This document shows, piece by piece, positions 23,983 through 35,445 of a stretch of DNA of 64,000 nucleotides (positions are counted from its first letter, which is position 1; the number at the start of each line of letters is the position of its first letter). The notes under the pieces were generated by a model, which made no database searches, had not been told where the DNA came from, and saw only the letters and a program-made list of their open reading frames with translations. The stretch lies in assembly GCA_910574715.1 (NCBI GenBank), contig CAJTCH010000003.1:1-64000 (forward strand), in the 5' to 3' direction. The position numbers and the translations under genes are program-made. The DNA comes from Lachnospiraceae bacterium (GTDB lineage Bacteria > Bacillota > Clostridia > Lachnospirales > Lachnospiraceae).

Positions 23983-24693
23983 ATGAACACTCCAAAAGAG
24001 AATAATCTATTCCGTATTCTGGCAATCGTACTCGCTGTCTTACTGATCTCAGTGACAGCAGGAGGTATCTTCTTACTGCTGCAATCTCCGGGGAATACGG
24101 CGACCACCAAGACCGCGGCAGACGAGATCCAGACTTTAGATGTCATATCCCCCCGCAAAGAAGAAGCAGGCACGCATGGAAGTATTACCGTATCTATAGC
24201 CTCACCTTCCGATAAATCTAAGACAGATGCTCCGGAAGATGAGCTTACCATAGATGCTCCGGCCGTTACCATGGATAAATTAAGTTCTGTCCATGCCTCC
24301 TCAGAGCTGTCCGAAAACAACATGACTCATTCTGCCGGAAGAATCTGTGACGGCAGATCGGAGAATGCCTGGGTAGAGGGATCAGCCGGTCCGGGAATCA
24401 ATGAATCTATCGTATTCACATTCGATAGTGAGTATAAGGTTTCCGGCATGAACATCCATGCAGGATATCAGAAAAACCCGGACATCTATTACAAGAATGC
24501 CCGCCCGCAATCTATAAAACTTACATTCTCCGATGGGACGGGCATGAGCCTGCAGCTTAGCGATATCTGCGGCCCGCAGAATATTGCTTTCGCTCATCCG
24601 GTACAGACAAGCGAGATATCTGTTATGATCGAGTCCATTTATCCGGGAAACAAATACGAAGATCTGGCTATCTCTGAACTTGCGTGGTACTAA
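23983..24693 (+). CDS. membrane-anchored NADase-type glycan-binding (discoidin-like) protein
   Basis: This is a 236-residue protein with a TM anchor at ~10-33 (ILAIVLAVLLISVTAGGIFL) and a linker. The C-terminal beta-sandwich (~100-236) has the signature ASSELSENNMTHSAGRICDG, then AWVEGSAGPGINESI and GYQKNPDIYYKNARP. This is the NADase-type glycan-binding domain, a discoidin-like fold. The anchor and linker resemble those of the YARHG protein at 17806-18423. It diverges from the TcaA-like gene and is followed by a VanX-like dipeptidase, so a surface or cell-wall sensing role fits. Confidence 0.8.
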   Translation: MNTPKENNLFRILAIVLAVLLISVTAGGIFLLLQSPGNTATTKTAADEIQTLDVISPRKEEAGTHGSITVSIASPSDKSKTDAPEDELTIDAPAVTMDKLSSVHASSELSENNMTHSAGRICDGRSENAWVEGSAGPGINESIVFTFDSEYKVSGMNIHAGYQKNPDIYYKNARPQSIKLTFSDGTGMSLQLSDICGPQNIAFAHPVQTSEISVMIESIYPGNKYEDLAISELAWY

Positions 24694-24726
24694 TACAAAA
24701 AGATATAATAAGGAGATGGATACGTT

Positions 24727-25377
24727 ATGGGATTAAGATGCATTGCTGCGATCAGCAGCCTGGCTGCGTTAATCGTTTCCGCTGTTCCGGAAGTTCAGAA
24801 TCTTACACCGCCAGATGAATCATTTCAAGAAGAATCGCTTCCGACACCGGAAGCATCCGCTATGGTAGAGATATTGGACTATATTCCTGACATTAAAGTG
24901 GAACTGCGATATGCGACCGAGAATAATTTTACAGGGAAACAGATCTATGATTTCACCGATGCACGTCTGCGGTACGGCACTGTGCTGAAACTAAAGGCCG
25001 CACAGGCACAATTGCAGCAGGAAGGACTGACACTTCTGATCTGGGATGCATACCGCCCTGTCTCGGCACAGTTCAACCTGTGGAACGCCTGCCCGGATCC
25101 CGTATATGTAGCCAATCCCAATACCGGATACTCCTCACACAGCCAGGGAAATACCGTGGATGTCACTATCGTTCAGACATCCGGCGCACCTGTAGAGATG
25201 CCGACGGATTTTGATAATTTTACCGCCAAGGCGGACCGGAATTATGAGGATTGCACCTCCCAAGAGGCTGCAAATGCACAGAAACTTGAAGATATCATGG
25301 TTCAGGCCGGCTTCAAGCCTTATTCCGGGGAGTGGTGGCATTTCTCCGATACAGACGCCTACCCGGTTCAGGAATAA
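24727..25377 (+). CDS. secreted D-Ala-D-Ala dipeptidase-like M15 peptidase (VanX family)
   Basis: This 216-residue exported zinc peptidase has a signal-like N-terminus (MGLRCIAAISSLAALIVSAV) and a VanX-type M15D domain. Motifs are VELRYATENNFTGK, IWDAYRPVSAQ, SSHSQGNTVDVT (zinc His and Asp) and EWWHFSD (catalytic Glu, zinc His). VanX-type enzymes cleave D-Ala-D-Ala or related cell-wall dipeptides. It lies 33 bp after the glycan-binding gene, with AAGGAGATGG before the ATG. No vanH or vanA ligase is present, so cell-wall turnover is more likely than vancomycin resistance. Confidence 0.85.
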   Translation: MGLRCIAAISSLAALIVSAVPEVQNLTPPDESFQEESLPTPEASAMVEILDYIPDIKVELRYATENNFTGKQIYDFTDARLRYGTVLKLKAAQAQLQQEGLTLLIWDAYRPVSAQFNLWNACPDPVYVANPNTGYSSHSQGNTVDVTIVQTSGAPVEMPTDFDNFTAKADRNYEDCTSQEAANAQKLEDIMVQAGFKPYSGEWWHFSDTDAYPVQE

Positions 25378-25501
25378 TGAAAATATATCTCTATGAAGAA
25401 AGAGCGCCGCACAAGACACCATTCTTATGCAGCGCTCCTCCTTCTCACTTCTGCTCTTCTCTGTTATTCAGGCTTCGTACAGTTCCCCGCCTTCACAGTC
25501 T

Positions 25502-25572
25502 CTAGTATATCATTGCATTAATTCTTGAGTAATAAGCACTATTACTTTAAGATTAATGCAATGATGTACTAG
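25502..25572. repeat. 71-bp palindromic repeat element
   Basis: CTAGTATATCATTGCATTAA... (25502-25525) and ...TTAATGCAATGATGTACTAG (25549-25572) are near-perfect 24-bp inverted arms around a 23-bp AT-rich centre. The ends are CTAGTA/TACTAG. A partial, diverged copy is at 15647-15686. It looks like a small MITE or REP-type element. It includes the stop codon of the Asn/Ser protein and can act as its terminator. Confidence 0.65.
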
Positions 25573-25754
25573 TAATTGTCGCTGTAATCAGAGCTGTTAG
25601 AGTTGGTGCTGTTAGAATTAGAACTGTTGGAGTTCTTGTTCTTAGAAGTTGTGTTGGACGCATTCTGGTTGCTTGCGTTCTTGTTAGATGAATTCTGGTT
25701 GCTTGCATTCTGATTTGATGCATTCTTGTTAGATGAATTATAGTTCTTAGCCAT
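25569..25754 (-). CDS. Asn/Ser low-complexity repeat protein
   Basis: This 61-residue protein consists almost entirely of Asn, Ser, Lys, Gln and Ala in units such as NKNASNQNASNQNSS, ending DYSDNY. An AGGAGGAATTGAC ribosome site before MAKNYN indicates that it is translated. Such composition is seen in small spore-coat or surface proteins, but no family is recognised. The stop codon is supplied by the palindromic repeat, suggesting that insertion of the element fixed the present C-terminus. Confidence 0.6.
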   Translation of the reverse strand: MAKNYNSSNKNASNQNASNQNSSNKNASNQNASNTTSKNKNSNSSNSNSTNSNSSDYSDNY

Positions 25755-25824
25755 GTCAATTCCTCCTAAATATTTTTGTTACATGGCTATTATGTCCGCA
25801 GAATTCATAATTTATGTATCGAAT

Positions 25825-26037
25825 TTAAAAATTTTCTTCCTTCTGTCTCGCATTCTCTTCCTGCAGCCTGTCTATCATATAACGTACTGTATTACGGTCT
25901 AACTCGTATAATTCTTTTGAAAACATCCCCATCACCTGCTCTATATTCTGGCAGATCTCATAGGTCTGCTCATACATCTTCCGGAAATCCGGATACCTCT
26001 CTATCAGCGCTATCACATCTTCCGGCAACAGCCGCCC
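25825..26037 (-). pseudogene. C-terminal fragment of an Rpn/PD-(D/E)XK 'transposase' gene
   Basis: LLPEDVIALIERYPDFRKMY, then YEICQNIEQVMGMFSKELYE and LDRNTVRYMIDRLQEEN, resemble the C-terminal helices of Lachnospiraceae PD-(D/E)XK nuclease family (Rpn) proteins. The nuclease domain is missing. The open frame continues upstream only into unrelated sequence that includes the V-ATPase operon terminator, so no plausible start exists. It is a decayed remnant. Confidence 0.5.
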
Positions 26038-26112
26038 CTGCCGCTCAATGTAACATCTCCGAAGACTATGTGAAGGAGATTCTGAACTAATGCAATGGGT
26101 ACGAAAGATAAC

Positions 26113-26147
26113 GAATGCCCTGATCCGTCTTTTGAACCAGGGCATTC
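26113..26147 (-). terminator. V-ATPase operon terminator
   Basis: GAATGCCCTG and CAGGGCATTC form a perfect 10-bp stem, 11 bp after the ntpD stop. The downstream tail on the minus strand (GTTATCTTT) is moderately T-rich. Confidence 0.6.
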
Positions 26148-26157
26148 TAACATCAGA

Positions 26158-26817
26158 TTATTCTCTTTCGCTGTAATGATGTGCTTCTTCAAGCATCATA
26201 TCTTTTACTTTCATCAGACGAATCTGTGAACTTCTCTCATTTTCATCCAGCTTCATCGTGATATACTTGATCGTTGCCTGAGCTTCCGGGATTGTCACGT
26301 GCTCTAACGCATTTACACGTCGTCTGGTCTTCTCGATCTCAGCCGCCATAAGCTGGCACGCCTTCTCTGTCTCCGCAAGTTTCAGCATATCCGGCAGGAT
26401 ATCTGCCAGAGATTTTACGGCACCATCCAGATCGCTGGATGTAAATGCGAAACCGTAAGAATAGATATCGTTCGCATCCGCAGTCCTTGTCTTAGTCTCG
26501 AAGACAGGAATATTAACGCTCATGACGTTCTTCTGTCCCACTTCAAGATTGACTTCCTGCTTCGGTGTCATAAGTGCTGTATTCAGTGTCGCCTCGTCCA
26601 TTCCGGCCTTGGCTATGACAAAGTTCTTATTTGCAGAGAGGATTCCGGCTTCTACTTTCTGGCGAAGTGCCATGTTCTCCTTGACCAGATCCAGGAATTG
26701 ACGCATCAGCTCATCTCGTTTGTCCTTAAGGAGCTTATGGCCCCTTCTGGCTGTGACAAGCTTCCTCTTGGTCTTCGTCAGTTCCATACGGGTAGGAGTG
26801 ATCTGTTTAGATGCCAT
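26158..26817 (-). CDS. ntpD: V-type ATPase subunit D (central stalk)
   Basis: This 219-residue subunit forms the rotating central shaft. ITPTRMELTKTKRKLVTARR at the start and a long C-terminal helix (RRVNALEHVTIPEAQATIKY) are the family hallmarks of the antiparallel coiled coil inserted in the A3B3 ring. It starts 14 bp after ntpB and is the last gene of the operon. Confidence 0.95.
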   Translation of the reverse strand: MASKQITPTRMELTKTKRKLVTARRGHKLLKDKRDELMRQFLDLVKENMALRQKVEAGILSANKNFVIAKAGMDEATLNTALMTPKQEVNLEVGQKNVMSVNIPVFETKTRTADANDIYSYGFAFTSSDLDGAVKSLADILPDMLKLAETEKACQLMAAEIEKTRRRVNALEHVTIPEAQATIKYITMKLDENERSSQIRLMKVKDMMLEEAHHYSERE

Positions 26818-26831
26818 TAGCTACCCCTCCC

Positions 26832-28205
26832 TTACTGCTTACCGTAGAACTCATCCAAGAACTTGTCGTCGATACGTTTCAGCTCTGCTCTTGGCAGCAT
26901 GGACAACAGTTTCCAGCCGATCGACAATGTCTCTTCGATAGACCTGTCGTTCGTGTATCCCTGGGATACATACTCTTTCTCGAATGCCTCTGCGAATTCC
27001 GCATACTTAAGGTCGATCTCAGTAAGAGCCGCCTCGCCGAGGATGGTCATAAGCTCTTTCGCGTCTTTACCGCGGGAGTAAGCCGCGAACAACTGGTTCA
27101 TAGTGTTGGCATGGTCTGCCCTTGTCTTGCCTTCGCCGATACCTTTATCTTTCAGACGCGAAAGTGAAGGCAGTACGTCGATCGGCGGCTGCAGGCCCTT
27201 ACGGTACAGCTCACGGCTTAAGATTACCTGTCCCTCTGTGATATATCCGGTAAGGTCAGGAATCGGATGCGTCTTATCATCTTCCGGCATGGTCAGGATC
27301 GGGATCATGGTGATACTACCGTTCTTTCCTCTCTGACGTCCGGCTCTCTCGTACATAGTCGCAAGGTCAGTGTACATATATCCAGGATATCCGCGGCGGC
27401 CCGGAACCTCTTTCTTAGCGGCGGAGATCTCACGAAGAGCGTCCGCATAGTTTGTAATATCAGTCAGGATAACCAGTACGTGCATATCCTTCTCAAATGC
27501 AAGATATTCTGCTGCAGTAAGCGCCATACGAGGAGTAGAGATACGCTCTACAGCCGGGTCATTCGCCAGGTTGATGAACAGGACAGTTCTGTCAATGGCT
27601 CCCGTCTCCTTAAAGGACTCGATAAAGTAGTTGGACTCCTCGAAGGTAATACCCATAGCGGCGAATACAACGGCGAAATTCTCGTCCGTTCCGCGAACCT
27701 TCGCCTGTCTTGCGATCTGAGCCGCCAACTGTGAGTGCGGCAGACCGGAACAGGAGAAGATAGGAAGCTTCTGTCCACGAACCAGTGTATTCAGTCCGTC
27801 AATGGCGGATACACCTGTCTGGATGAACTCCTCAGGGTATACACGTGCTGCCGGGTTCATAGGCAGACCGTTGATATCTCTTCTCTCCTCCGGAAGAATC
27901 TCCGGGCCGTCGTCGATCGGACGTCCCAGTCCGTCAAATACACGTCCCAACATATCGCCGGATACTCCAAGCTCCATGCTTCGTCCAAGGAAACGTACTT
28001 TACTGTTACTTAAGTTGATACCGGCAGCATTCTCATAGAGCTGTACAACAACATCTTCTCCGTCTACCTCCAGTACCTTGCAGCGGCGCTTCTCGCCGCT
28101 GGCAAGCTCGATCTCTCCAAGCTCGTCGAATGCGACGCCTTCAACGCCTTTTACCATCATAAGCGGTCCGGCAACTTCCTGTATGGTTCTATACTCTTTT
28201 GGCAT
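26832..28205 (-). CDS. ntpB: V-type ATPase subunit B
   Basis: This is the 457-residue non-catalytic nucleotide-binding subunit of the A3B3 head. [20 protein letters not shown] begins the beta-barrel. [20 protein letters not shown] replaces a canonical P loop, as in all B subunits. [20 protein letters not shown] is the conserved C-terminal motif. It follows ntpA by 2 bp. Confidence 0.97.
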   Translation of the reverse strand: MPKEYRTIQEVAGPLMMVKGVEGVAFDELGEIELASGEKRRCKVLEVDGEDVVVQLYENAAGINLSNSKVRFLGRSMELGVSGDMLGRVFDGLGRPIDDGPEILPEERRDINGLPMNPAARVYPEEFIQTGVSAIDGLNTLVRGQKLPIFSCSGLPHSQLAAQIARQAKVRGTDENFAVVFAAMGITFEESNYFIESFKETGAIDRTVLFINLANDPAVERISTPRMALTAAEYLAFEKDMHVLVILTDITNYADALREISAAKKEVPGRRGYPGYMYTDLATMYERAGRQRGKNGSITMIPILTMPEDDKTHPIPDLTGYITEGQVILSRELYRKGLQPPIDVLPSLSRLKDKGIGEGKTRADHANTMNQLFAAYSRGKDAKELMTILGEAALTEIDLKYAEFAEAFEKEYVSQGYTNDRSIEETLSIGWKLLSMLPRAELKRIDDKFLDEFYGKQ

Positions 28206-28207
28206 AA

Positions 28208-29977
28208 TTAGAAGTCCTCCTTCCCAAACGCACCTGCTACTTCTGCGCTTAATTCATTCATAATCTTCTCGTATTCTGCCTCGATATTCTCTGCCGTCGT
28301 GTATTTGTAACGGCCGATACGCTCTCTTACATCCATTCCAAGGAGAACCTTCATAGAAGCACCTTTTGAAAGGGCCTCTGTAGCCTGCTCATAGAATGCA
28401 AGAACCAGCTTCATCATCAGATACTGCTTCCGAAGCGGTGTATAGGTATCTACCTCATGGAAGGAGTTCTGGTGCAGGAAGTCCTCACGGATAGAGCGTG
28501 CCGCTTCCATCTTAAGACGGTCGCCGGGTGACAGCGCGTCCATACCTACCATCTGCACGATCTCTTCCAACGCTGCTTCTTCTGTCAGAAGGCTCATCAT
28601 CTTCTGGCGGCCTTCCATCCAATCCTCTGCTACCGTTCCGTTGAACCATCCCTGCATATTATCCAGATACAGAGAATAGCTGGTCAGCCAGTTGATAGCC
28701 GGGAAATGTCTCTTATACGCAAGCGCGGCATCCAGCCCCCAGAATACCTTAACGATACGCAGGGTTGCCTGGGATACAGGCTCGGAAGTATCACCGCCCG
28801 GAGGAGATACGGCGCCGATAACTGACAGCGCGCCTTCTCTTGCATCCTTACCAAGGGAAACCACACGTCCGGCTCTCTCGTAGAACTCTGCAAGACGGGA
28901 TCCTAAGTATGCCGGGTAACCTTCCTCACCAGGCATCTCTTCCAGACGTCCTGACATCTCACGGAGCGCCTCTGCCCAACGGGATGTGGAGTCAGCCATC
29001 AGCGCTACGGAATATCCCATATCACGGAAATACTCTGCGATCGTGATACCTGTATAGATGGATGCCTCTCGGGCTGCAAAAGGCATGTCTGACGTATTCG
29101 CGATCAGAACGGTTCTCTCCATCAATGAACGGCCTGTCTTCGGGTCTTTCAATTCCGGGAACTCGTTCAGAACGTCCGTCATCTCATTACCACGCTCGCC
29201 GCAGCCGATATATACTACGATGTCAGCCTCAGCCCACTTCGCAAGCTGATGCTGGATAACTGTCTTACCGCTTCCGAATGGTCCAGGTACGGCTGCAACA
29301 CCGCCCTTTGCAATCGGGAAGAACATATCTACAACTCTCTGTCCTGTTACAAGCGGAGCATCCAACGGAAGCTTCTTCACATATGGACGTCCTTTACGAA
29401 CCGGCCACTTCTGCATCATGGTAAGTTCTTTGTCGCCGTCTTTGGTCGTAACGACCGCGACAACTTCTTCTACTGTAAATTCACCGGATTTGATCTCTTT
29501 TACCTTTCCGGCAACTCCGTAAGGAACCATGATCTTCTGCTCAACAACGGCTGTCTCCTGAACTGTACCAAGCACATCGCCTGCTTCTACTTCATCGCCG
29601 ACCTTCGCAACCGGAACAAAGTTCCATTTCTTATCTCTCTTCAGGGAAGCAACCTCAACACCGCGCTGAAGGTTATTTCCTGAAATCTTCATAATATCAT
29701 CAAGAGGACGCTGAATTCCGTCATAAATACTTGTGATAAGGCCAGGTCCAAGTTCAACGGACATCGGCGCGCCTGTAGATTCTACCGGCTCACCAGGTCC
29801 AAGTCCTGATGTCTCCTCATATACCTGGATAGATGCCTCATCTCCATGCATCTCAATGATCTCTCCAATCAGACGCCGCTCGCTGACACGTACAACGTCA
29901 GACATATTCGCATCACGCATACCAGATGCGATGACAAGCGGTCCTGCTACTTTTTTAATCGTACCTGTACTACTCAT
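28208..29977 (-). CDS. ntpA: V-type ATPase catalytic subunit A
   Basis: This is the 589-residue catalytic subunit. Walker A is GPFGSGKT (232-239). The characteristic non-homologous insert occupies ~115-190, and [20 protein letters not shown] follows the Walker B region. I use the ATG at 29975-29977 after GGGGTGA. An in-frame GTG two codons upstream is too close to the ribosome site. It lies downstream of the F subunit gene. Confidence 0.97.
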   Translation of the reverse strand: MSSTGTIKKVAGPLVIASGMRDANMSDVVRVSERRLIGEIIEMHGDEASIQVYEETSGLGPGEPVESTGAPMSVELGPGLITSIYDGIQRPLDDIMKISGNNLQRGVEVASLKRDKKWNFVPVAKVGDEVEAGDVLGTVQETAVVEQKIMVPYGVAGKVKEIKSGEFTVEEVVAVVTTKDGDKELTMMQKWPVRKGRPYVKKLPLDAPLVTGQRVVDMFFPIAKGGVAAVPGPFGSGKTVIQHQLAKWAEADIVVYIGCGERGNEMTDVLNEFPELKDPKTGRSLMERTVLIANTSDMPFAAREASIYTGITIAEYFRDMGYSVALMADSTSRWAEALREMSGRLEEMPGEEGYPAYLGSRLAEFYERAGRVVSLGKDAREGALSVIGAVSPPGGDTSEPVSQATLRIVKVFWGLDAALAYKRHFPAINWLTSYSLYLDNMQGWFNGTVAEDWMEGRQKMMSLLTEEAALEEIVQMVGMDALSPGDRLKMEAARSIREDFLHQNSFHEVDTYTPLRKQYLMMKLVLAFYEQATEALSKGASMKVLLGMDVRERIGRYKYTTAENIEAEYEKIMNELSAEVAGAFGKEDF

Positions 29978-30013
29978 TTGCACGAATCACCCCATTCAAT
30001 TTAATTTTCCTTG

Positions 30014-30334
30014 TTACTGCTGTGAAAATACGATATCCGAGCCGACGGCAACCTCTACCGACTTCTTGACTCCTGCGACTCCCGCTCCGGTATTGCCTGC
30101 AATACCGGGAATCTGGATGATCGCCGGAGTGATCTGCTCCTGATACCTCGCAATCTCATGTGTAAGCTTGGCAGCCCATTTCTCCGTAATATAGATCACT
30201 CCATATTTGCCGGAGGCAAGCCGCGCAAGCTTCTCTGCTGCTTCTTCCCGGGTACTTACTGGGAATGTGTCAAGACCCAGTGTCGCGAAGCCATAGATAC
30301 TGTCGTAATCGCCTAATACTGCAATCTTATACAT
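30014..30334 (-). CDS. ntpG: V-type ATPase subunit F
   Basis: This 106-residue small stalk subunit binds subunit D. YKIAVLGDYDSIYGFATLGL is the family N-terminus, with GVIYITEKWAAKL in the middle. It overlaps the end of the subunit C gene by 8 bp. In Enterococcus hirae the equivalent gene is ntpG. Confidence 0.93.
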   Translation of the reverse strand: MYKIAVLGDYDSIYGFATLGLDTFPVSTREEAAEKLARLASGKYGVIYITEKWAAKLTHEIARYQEQITPAIIQIPGIAGNTGAGVAGVKKSVEVAVGSDIVFSQQ

Positions 30335-31295
30335 ACATCTCCCTTACCCTTTCCCGGATTGAATCATCCGGCAAATCGTTCAATTTCCCGGAAAGTATGA
30401 TTCGTACCGTTTTGATCTCATTCTGTCTGGCAATTACATAGGCCACAACCGGTCCTATGGTAAATGCGTTATATTTCTGCGGACTGATCGTCTGGATGAT
30501 ACGGTTATCGCACCAACGCTCGAACGCTGACGGAGAATCGGCAAGAGCCTCCGCTCCTTCTGCATAAGCAGTTCCCAGCAGATATTCGCGGATCGCATCC
30601 TGGCCGCTTAATGCTGCCTTGGATAACTGATCCACACTGATGCTGCTGCATTCAGCCATCGCCCGCTTCATGAATTCTATTGATTTCGCGGTTTTCTGTG
30701 AACGCACGGCAATCTTGATGTCAGCAACGGCAACCGTAGATTCCGCATAATCGCGGATGATCGGCGCTTTCGATGCTGTGCCGGCCGCATAGACCGCATC
30801 AAGCGCTGCCTTATCGATGATCACATCGCATAACTGCCCGTCTCTGGTGTGAAGAAGCGCCTCGTATGCTTCTTCTGCCGCATGCTGCATATTCGCCGGA
30901 AGCTTCCCGAAGTTCTTCTCCTTAATGATCTCGACCATCTCACTGCCGGAGATCTCTACATCATCATAGAAGATATGAAGTCCGTTATCGCTCGTACACA
31001 CTTCCTTGATTGCGGCTTTCAGATTGTGGAAAAGCTTCGGATAAGAAAGGACCGCGAAGTTCTCCATATCAATGGACAACTCTTTCACGACCTCCCAGAT
31101 CTTCTCCTCTTCCCTGGTCAGTATCGCCTCCGCATTTCCCGAGGTCTCACTGTCGCCCCAGCCCTTCTCCTCCAGAAACTGCAGGCACTGCCCGTAATCC
31201 TGGCAGGCGATGAGCTGATCTATGACAGCATTCGAGAACAGAGACACCTCCAAAGCACGTATGCGCGCAACCGCGTAGGTATATTGTTCACTCAT
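30327..31295 (-). CDS. ntpC: V-type ATPase subunit C (d-type)
   Basis: This 322-residue subunit connects the central stalk to the membrane rotor. The entirely helical sequence, starting YTYAVARIRALEVSLFSNAV and ending with RQNEIKTVRIILSGKLNDLP, matches archaeal/bacterial V-ATPase C subunits. It lies between E and F genes, as in the E. hirae operon. Confidence 0.93.
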   Translation of the reverse strand: MSEQYTYAVARIRALEVSLFSNAVIDQLIACQDYGQCLQFLEEKGWGDSETSGNAEAILTREEEKIWEVVKELSIDMENFAVLSYPKLFHNLKAAIKEVCTSDNGLHIFYDDVEISGSEMVEIIKEKNFGKLPANMQHAAEEAYEALLHTRDGQLCDVIIDKAALDAVYAAGTASKAPIIRDYAESTVAVADIKIAVRSQKTAKSIEFMKRAMAECSSISVDQLSKAALSGQDAIREYLLGTAYAEGAEALADSPSAFERWCDNRIIQTISPQKYNAFTIGPVVAYVIARQNEIKTVRIILSGKLNDLPDDSIRERVREMYV

Positions 31296-31304
31296 TAGCG
31301 CCTC

Positions 31305-31898
31305 CTACGAAAATAACATACGATGAACCTTATCTGACAATTCATCTCTCTTTGCATCAAACATTGCCCTCAATGTGCAATTCTCTTCTATACCGCCATA
31401 GACAAGGACAAAACCATTCTCAATGTTCTTCGCTTCTCTGGATACCTTGAGCGTTCCGCCGTTCGCCTTAGCGCTCTGCTGGGCATCCTGTTCAAATCCT
31501 GTCGGCATTCTCTTAAGATCAGCGGCGGAAAAACAGATCTCTCCATCCTGAGGCAGCGCATACTTGTTGAGCAGCTTAAGAAGCATCTCAAAATATTCCT
31601 TATCGCCTAATCCTGTCACCGTCTCGTATGCTTTATCAAGAACCGATGCGATCATCTCCTGCTTTGCTCCAAGGATCTTGGTCCGATGCTGCAGGTCGAT
31701 AGATGATGCAACACGTTCTTTATAATTAGCTACATCTGCTTCGGATTTGCGTGAAATGCTGCTTTTCCTCTTCTCAGCTTCTGCCTTCGCCTGACCGAGG
31801 ATCTCTTGTGCCTCGGCATTGGCTTTCGCCGTCTTCTCGTCAGCAGCCGCTTTCGCCTCGCTCAGGATCTGACTTTTCATCTTATCTAATCCAGCCAT
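31305..31898 (-). CDS. ntpE: V-type ATPase subunit E (peripheral stalk)
   Basis: This is a 197-residue protein with a long N-terminal helix rich in Ala/Glu/Lys (~1-80) that pairs with the G/H-type subunit to form the peripheral stalk. A C-terminal globular domain ends in CTLRAMFDAKRDELSDKVHR. It lies 13 bp after ntpK. Confidence 0.92.
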   Translation of the reverse strand: MAGLDKMKSQILSEAKAAADEKTAKANAEAQEILGQAKAEAEKRKSSISRKSEADVANYKERVASSIDLQHRTKILGAKQEMIASVLDKAYETVTGLGDKEYFEMLLKLLNKYALPQDGEICFSAADLKRMPTGFEQDAQQSAKANGGTLKVSREAKNIENGFVLVYGGIEENCTLRAMFDAKRDELSDKVHRMLFS

Positions 31899-31911
31899 TA
31901 CTTTAAGCCCC

Positions 31912-34421
<2,510 letters not shown>

Positions 34422-34466
34422 ATCCCTCCTTTACTTCAATTTTCTGTGTGTACGGCCAAGCAAAAG

Positions 34467-34775
34467 CTATACCAACTCTGCAATTACCGCAGATACCACG
34501 TCAGACTCCTTCGAAAGCGCGTCCTTCCTGAGTGATGCGATCTCCTGCTCTACGCTGTCCATCGCCTCCTGCTCCGACTTTCTTCCAGCTTCTTTTGCCG
34601 CATCAAGCTCTGCTGCCGCTTGTGCTTTCGCCTCGGCTTCAGCTTTACTCATCATCTCAGCAGCCTCGGCTCTTGCCTTTTCAAGGATCTCGGTATAGGC
34701 TGCATCAGCTTTTTTTATGATATCTTCTGCCTCATTCTCCGTCTCCTTGATGGTCCTAATGGTTTCTTCTACCAT
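34467..34775 (-). CDS. ntpF: V-type ATPase G/H-type peripheral stalk subunit
   Basis: This 102-residue protein is an almost continuous helix rich in Glu/Ala/Lys (ETENEAEDIIKKADAAYTEI). It is the peripheral stalk partner of subunit E. It is the first gene of the operon, matching ntpF of the E. hirae ntpFIKECGABD order. GAGGTGGTGAACAG precedes the ATG. Confidence 0.85.
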   Translation of the reverse strand: MVEETIRTIKETENEAEDIIKKADAAYTEILEKARAEAAEMMSKAEAEAKAQAAAELDAAKEAGRKSEQEAMDSVEQEIASLRKDALSKESDVVSAVIAELV

Positions 34776-34843
34776 CTGTTCACCACCTCTCCATCTTAAA
34801 TACTACTTGAAGTTTGACTAATAAAAAATTGTCACCATACAAA

Positions 34844-34872
34844 ATTATAATATAATATTTCTTAAAAGTCCA
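34844..34872 (-). promoter_or_regulatory. candidate V-ATPase operon promoter
   Basis: On the minus strand TGGACT, a 17-bp spacer and TATAAT lie about 70 bp upstream of the first ATPase gene, within a very AT-rich stretch. The -10 and spacing are ideal and the -35 matches 4 of 6. Confidence 0.55.
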
Positions 34873-34950
34873 TAAAATTATGGTTTTTTCCGGTCACTTT
34901 TCCATATATCGTCTAATAAAGGAAATAATTTTATCACATTTACCAAAAAT

Positions 34951-35445
34951 TTACTCCCATTCTAATCTGTGAAGCTTCCCCGAAAGCTCCATGTCCGCGA
35001 AGCCGTTCTGCCTCAGCGCCTCATACAGCACGATCGCCACCGAATTGCCGAGATTCAGGGACCGGATTCCGCCTGACATAGGTATCCGTATACATTCTTC
35101 CCTATGATTCACCAGAATCTCCTCCGGTATTCCCGCGCTCTCCTTCCCGAACATAATATAACAGTCCGGCTCGTATCTGACTTCTGTATAGATCTTCGGC
35201 GCCTTCGTCGTCGCCATATAGATCTTCGCCCCGGGATTGCGTTCCAGGAATTCGTTATAATCAATATATGTGGTTACATCCAGATTATCCCAATAATCCA
35301 TCCCGGCCCGTTTCAGATGCTTCTCATTCAGCCGGAAACCTAGCGGCTCGATCAGGTGAAGCCTGACGTCCGCCGCCACACAGGTACGTCCTATGTTGCC
35401 TGTGTTCGCCGGGATCTCCGGTTCATGCAGTACGATATTTAACAT
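34951..35445 (-). CDS. trmL: tRNA (cytidine/uridine-34-2'-O)-methyltransferase (TrmL)
   Basis: This 164-residue SPOUT-class enzyme methylates the ribose at the wobble base of certain leucine tRNAs. Motifs are EPEIPANTGNIGRTCVAADV at the start, MFGKESAGIPEEIL (motif 2) and RIPMSGGIRSLNLGNSVAIV (motif 3, knot). Length is typical. It overlaps the end of the aminotransferase gene by 7 bp and is the last gene of that leftward group. Confidence 0.95.
   Translation of the reverse strand: MLNIVLHEPEIPANTGNIGRTCVAADVRLHLIEPLGFRLNEKHLKRAGMDYWDNLDVTTYIDYNEFLERNPGAKIYMATTKAPKIYTEVRYEPDCYIMFGKESAGIPEEILVNHREECIRIPMSGGIRSLNLGNSVAIVLYEALRQNGFADMELSGKLHRLEWE

Noticed and set aside
24727-25377. Vancomycin resistance (VanX)
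   Set aside because: The dipeptidase motifs are present but no vanH, ligase or vanRS genes accompany it; wall turnover is the simpler reading.
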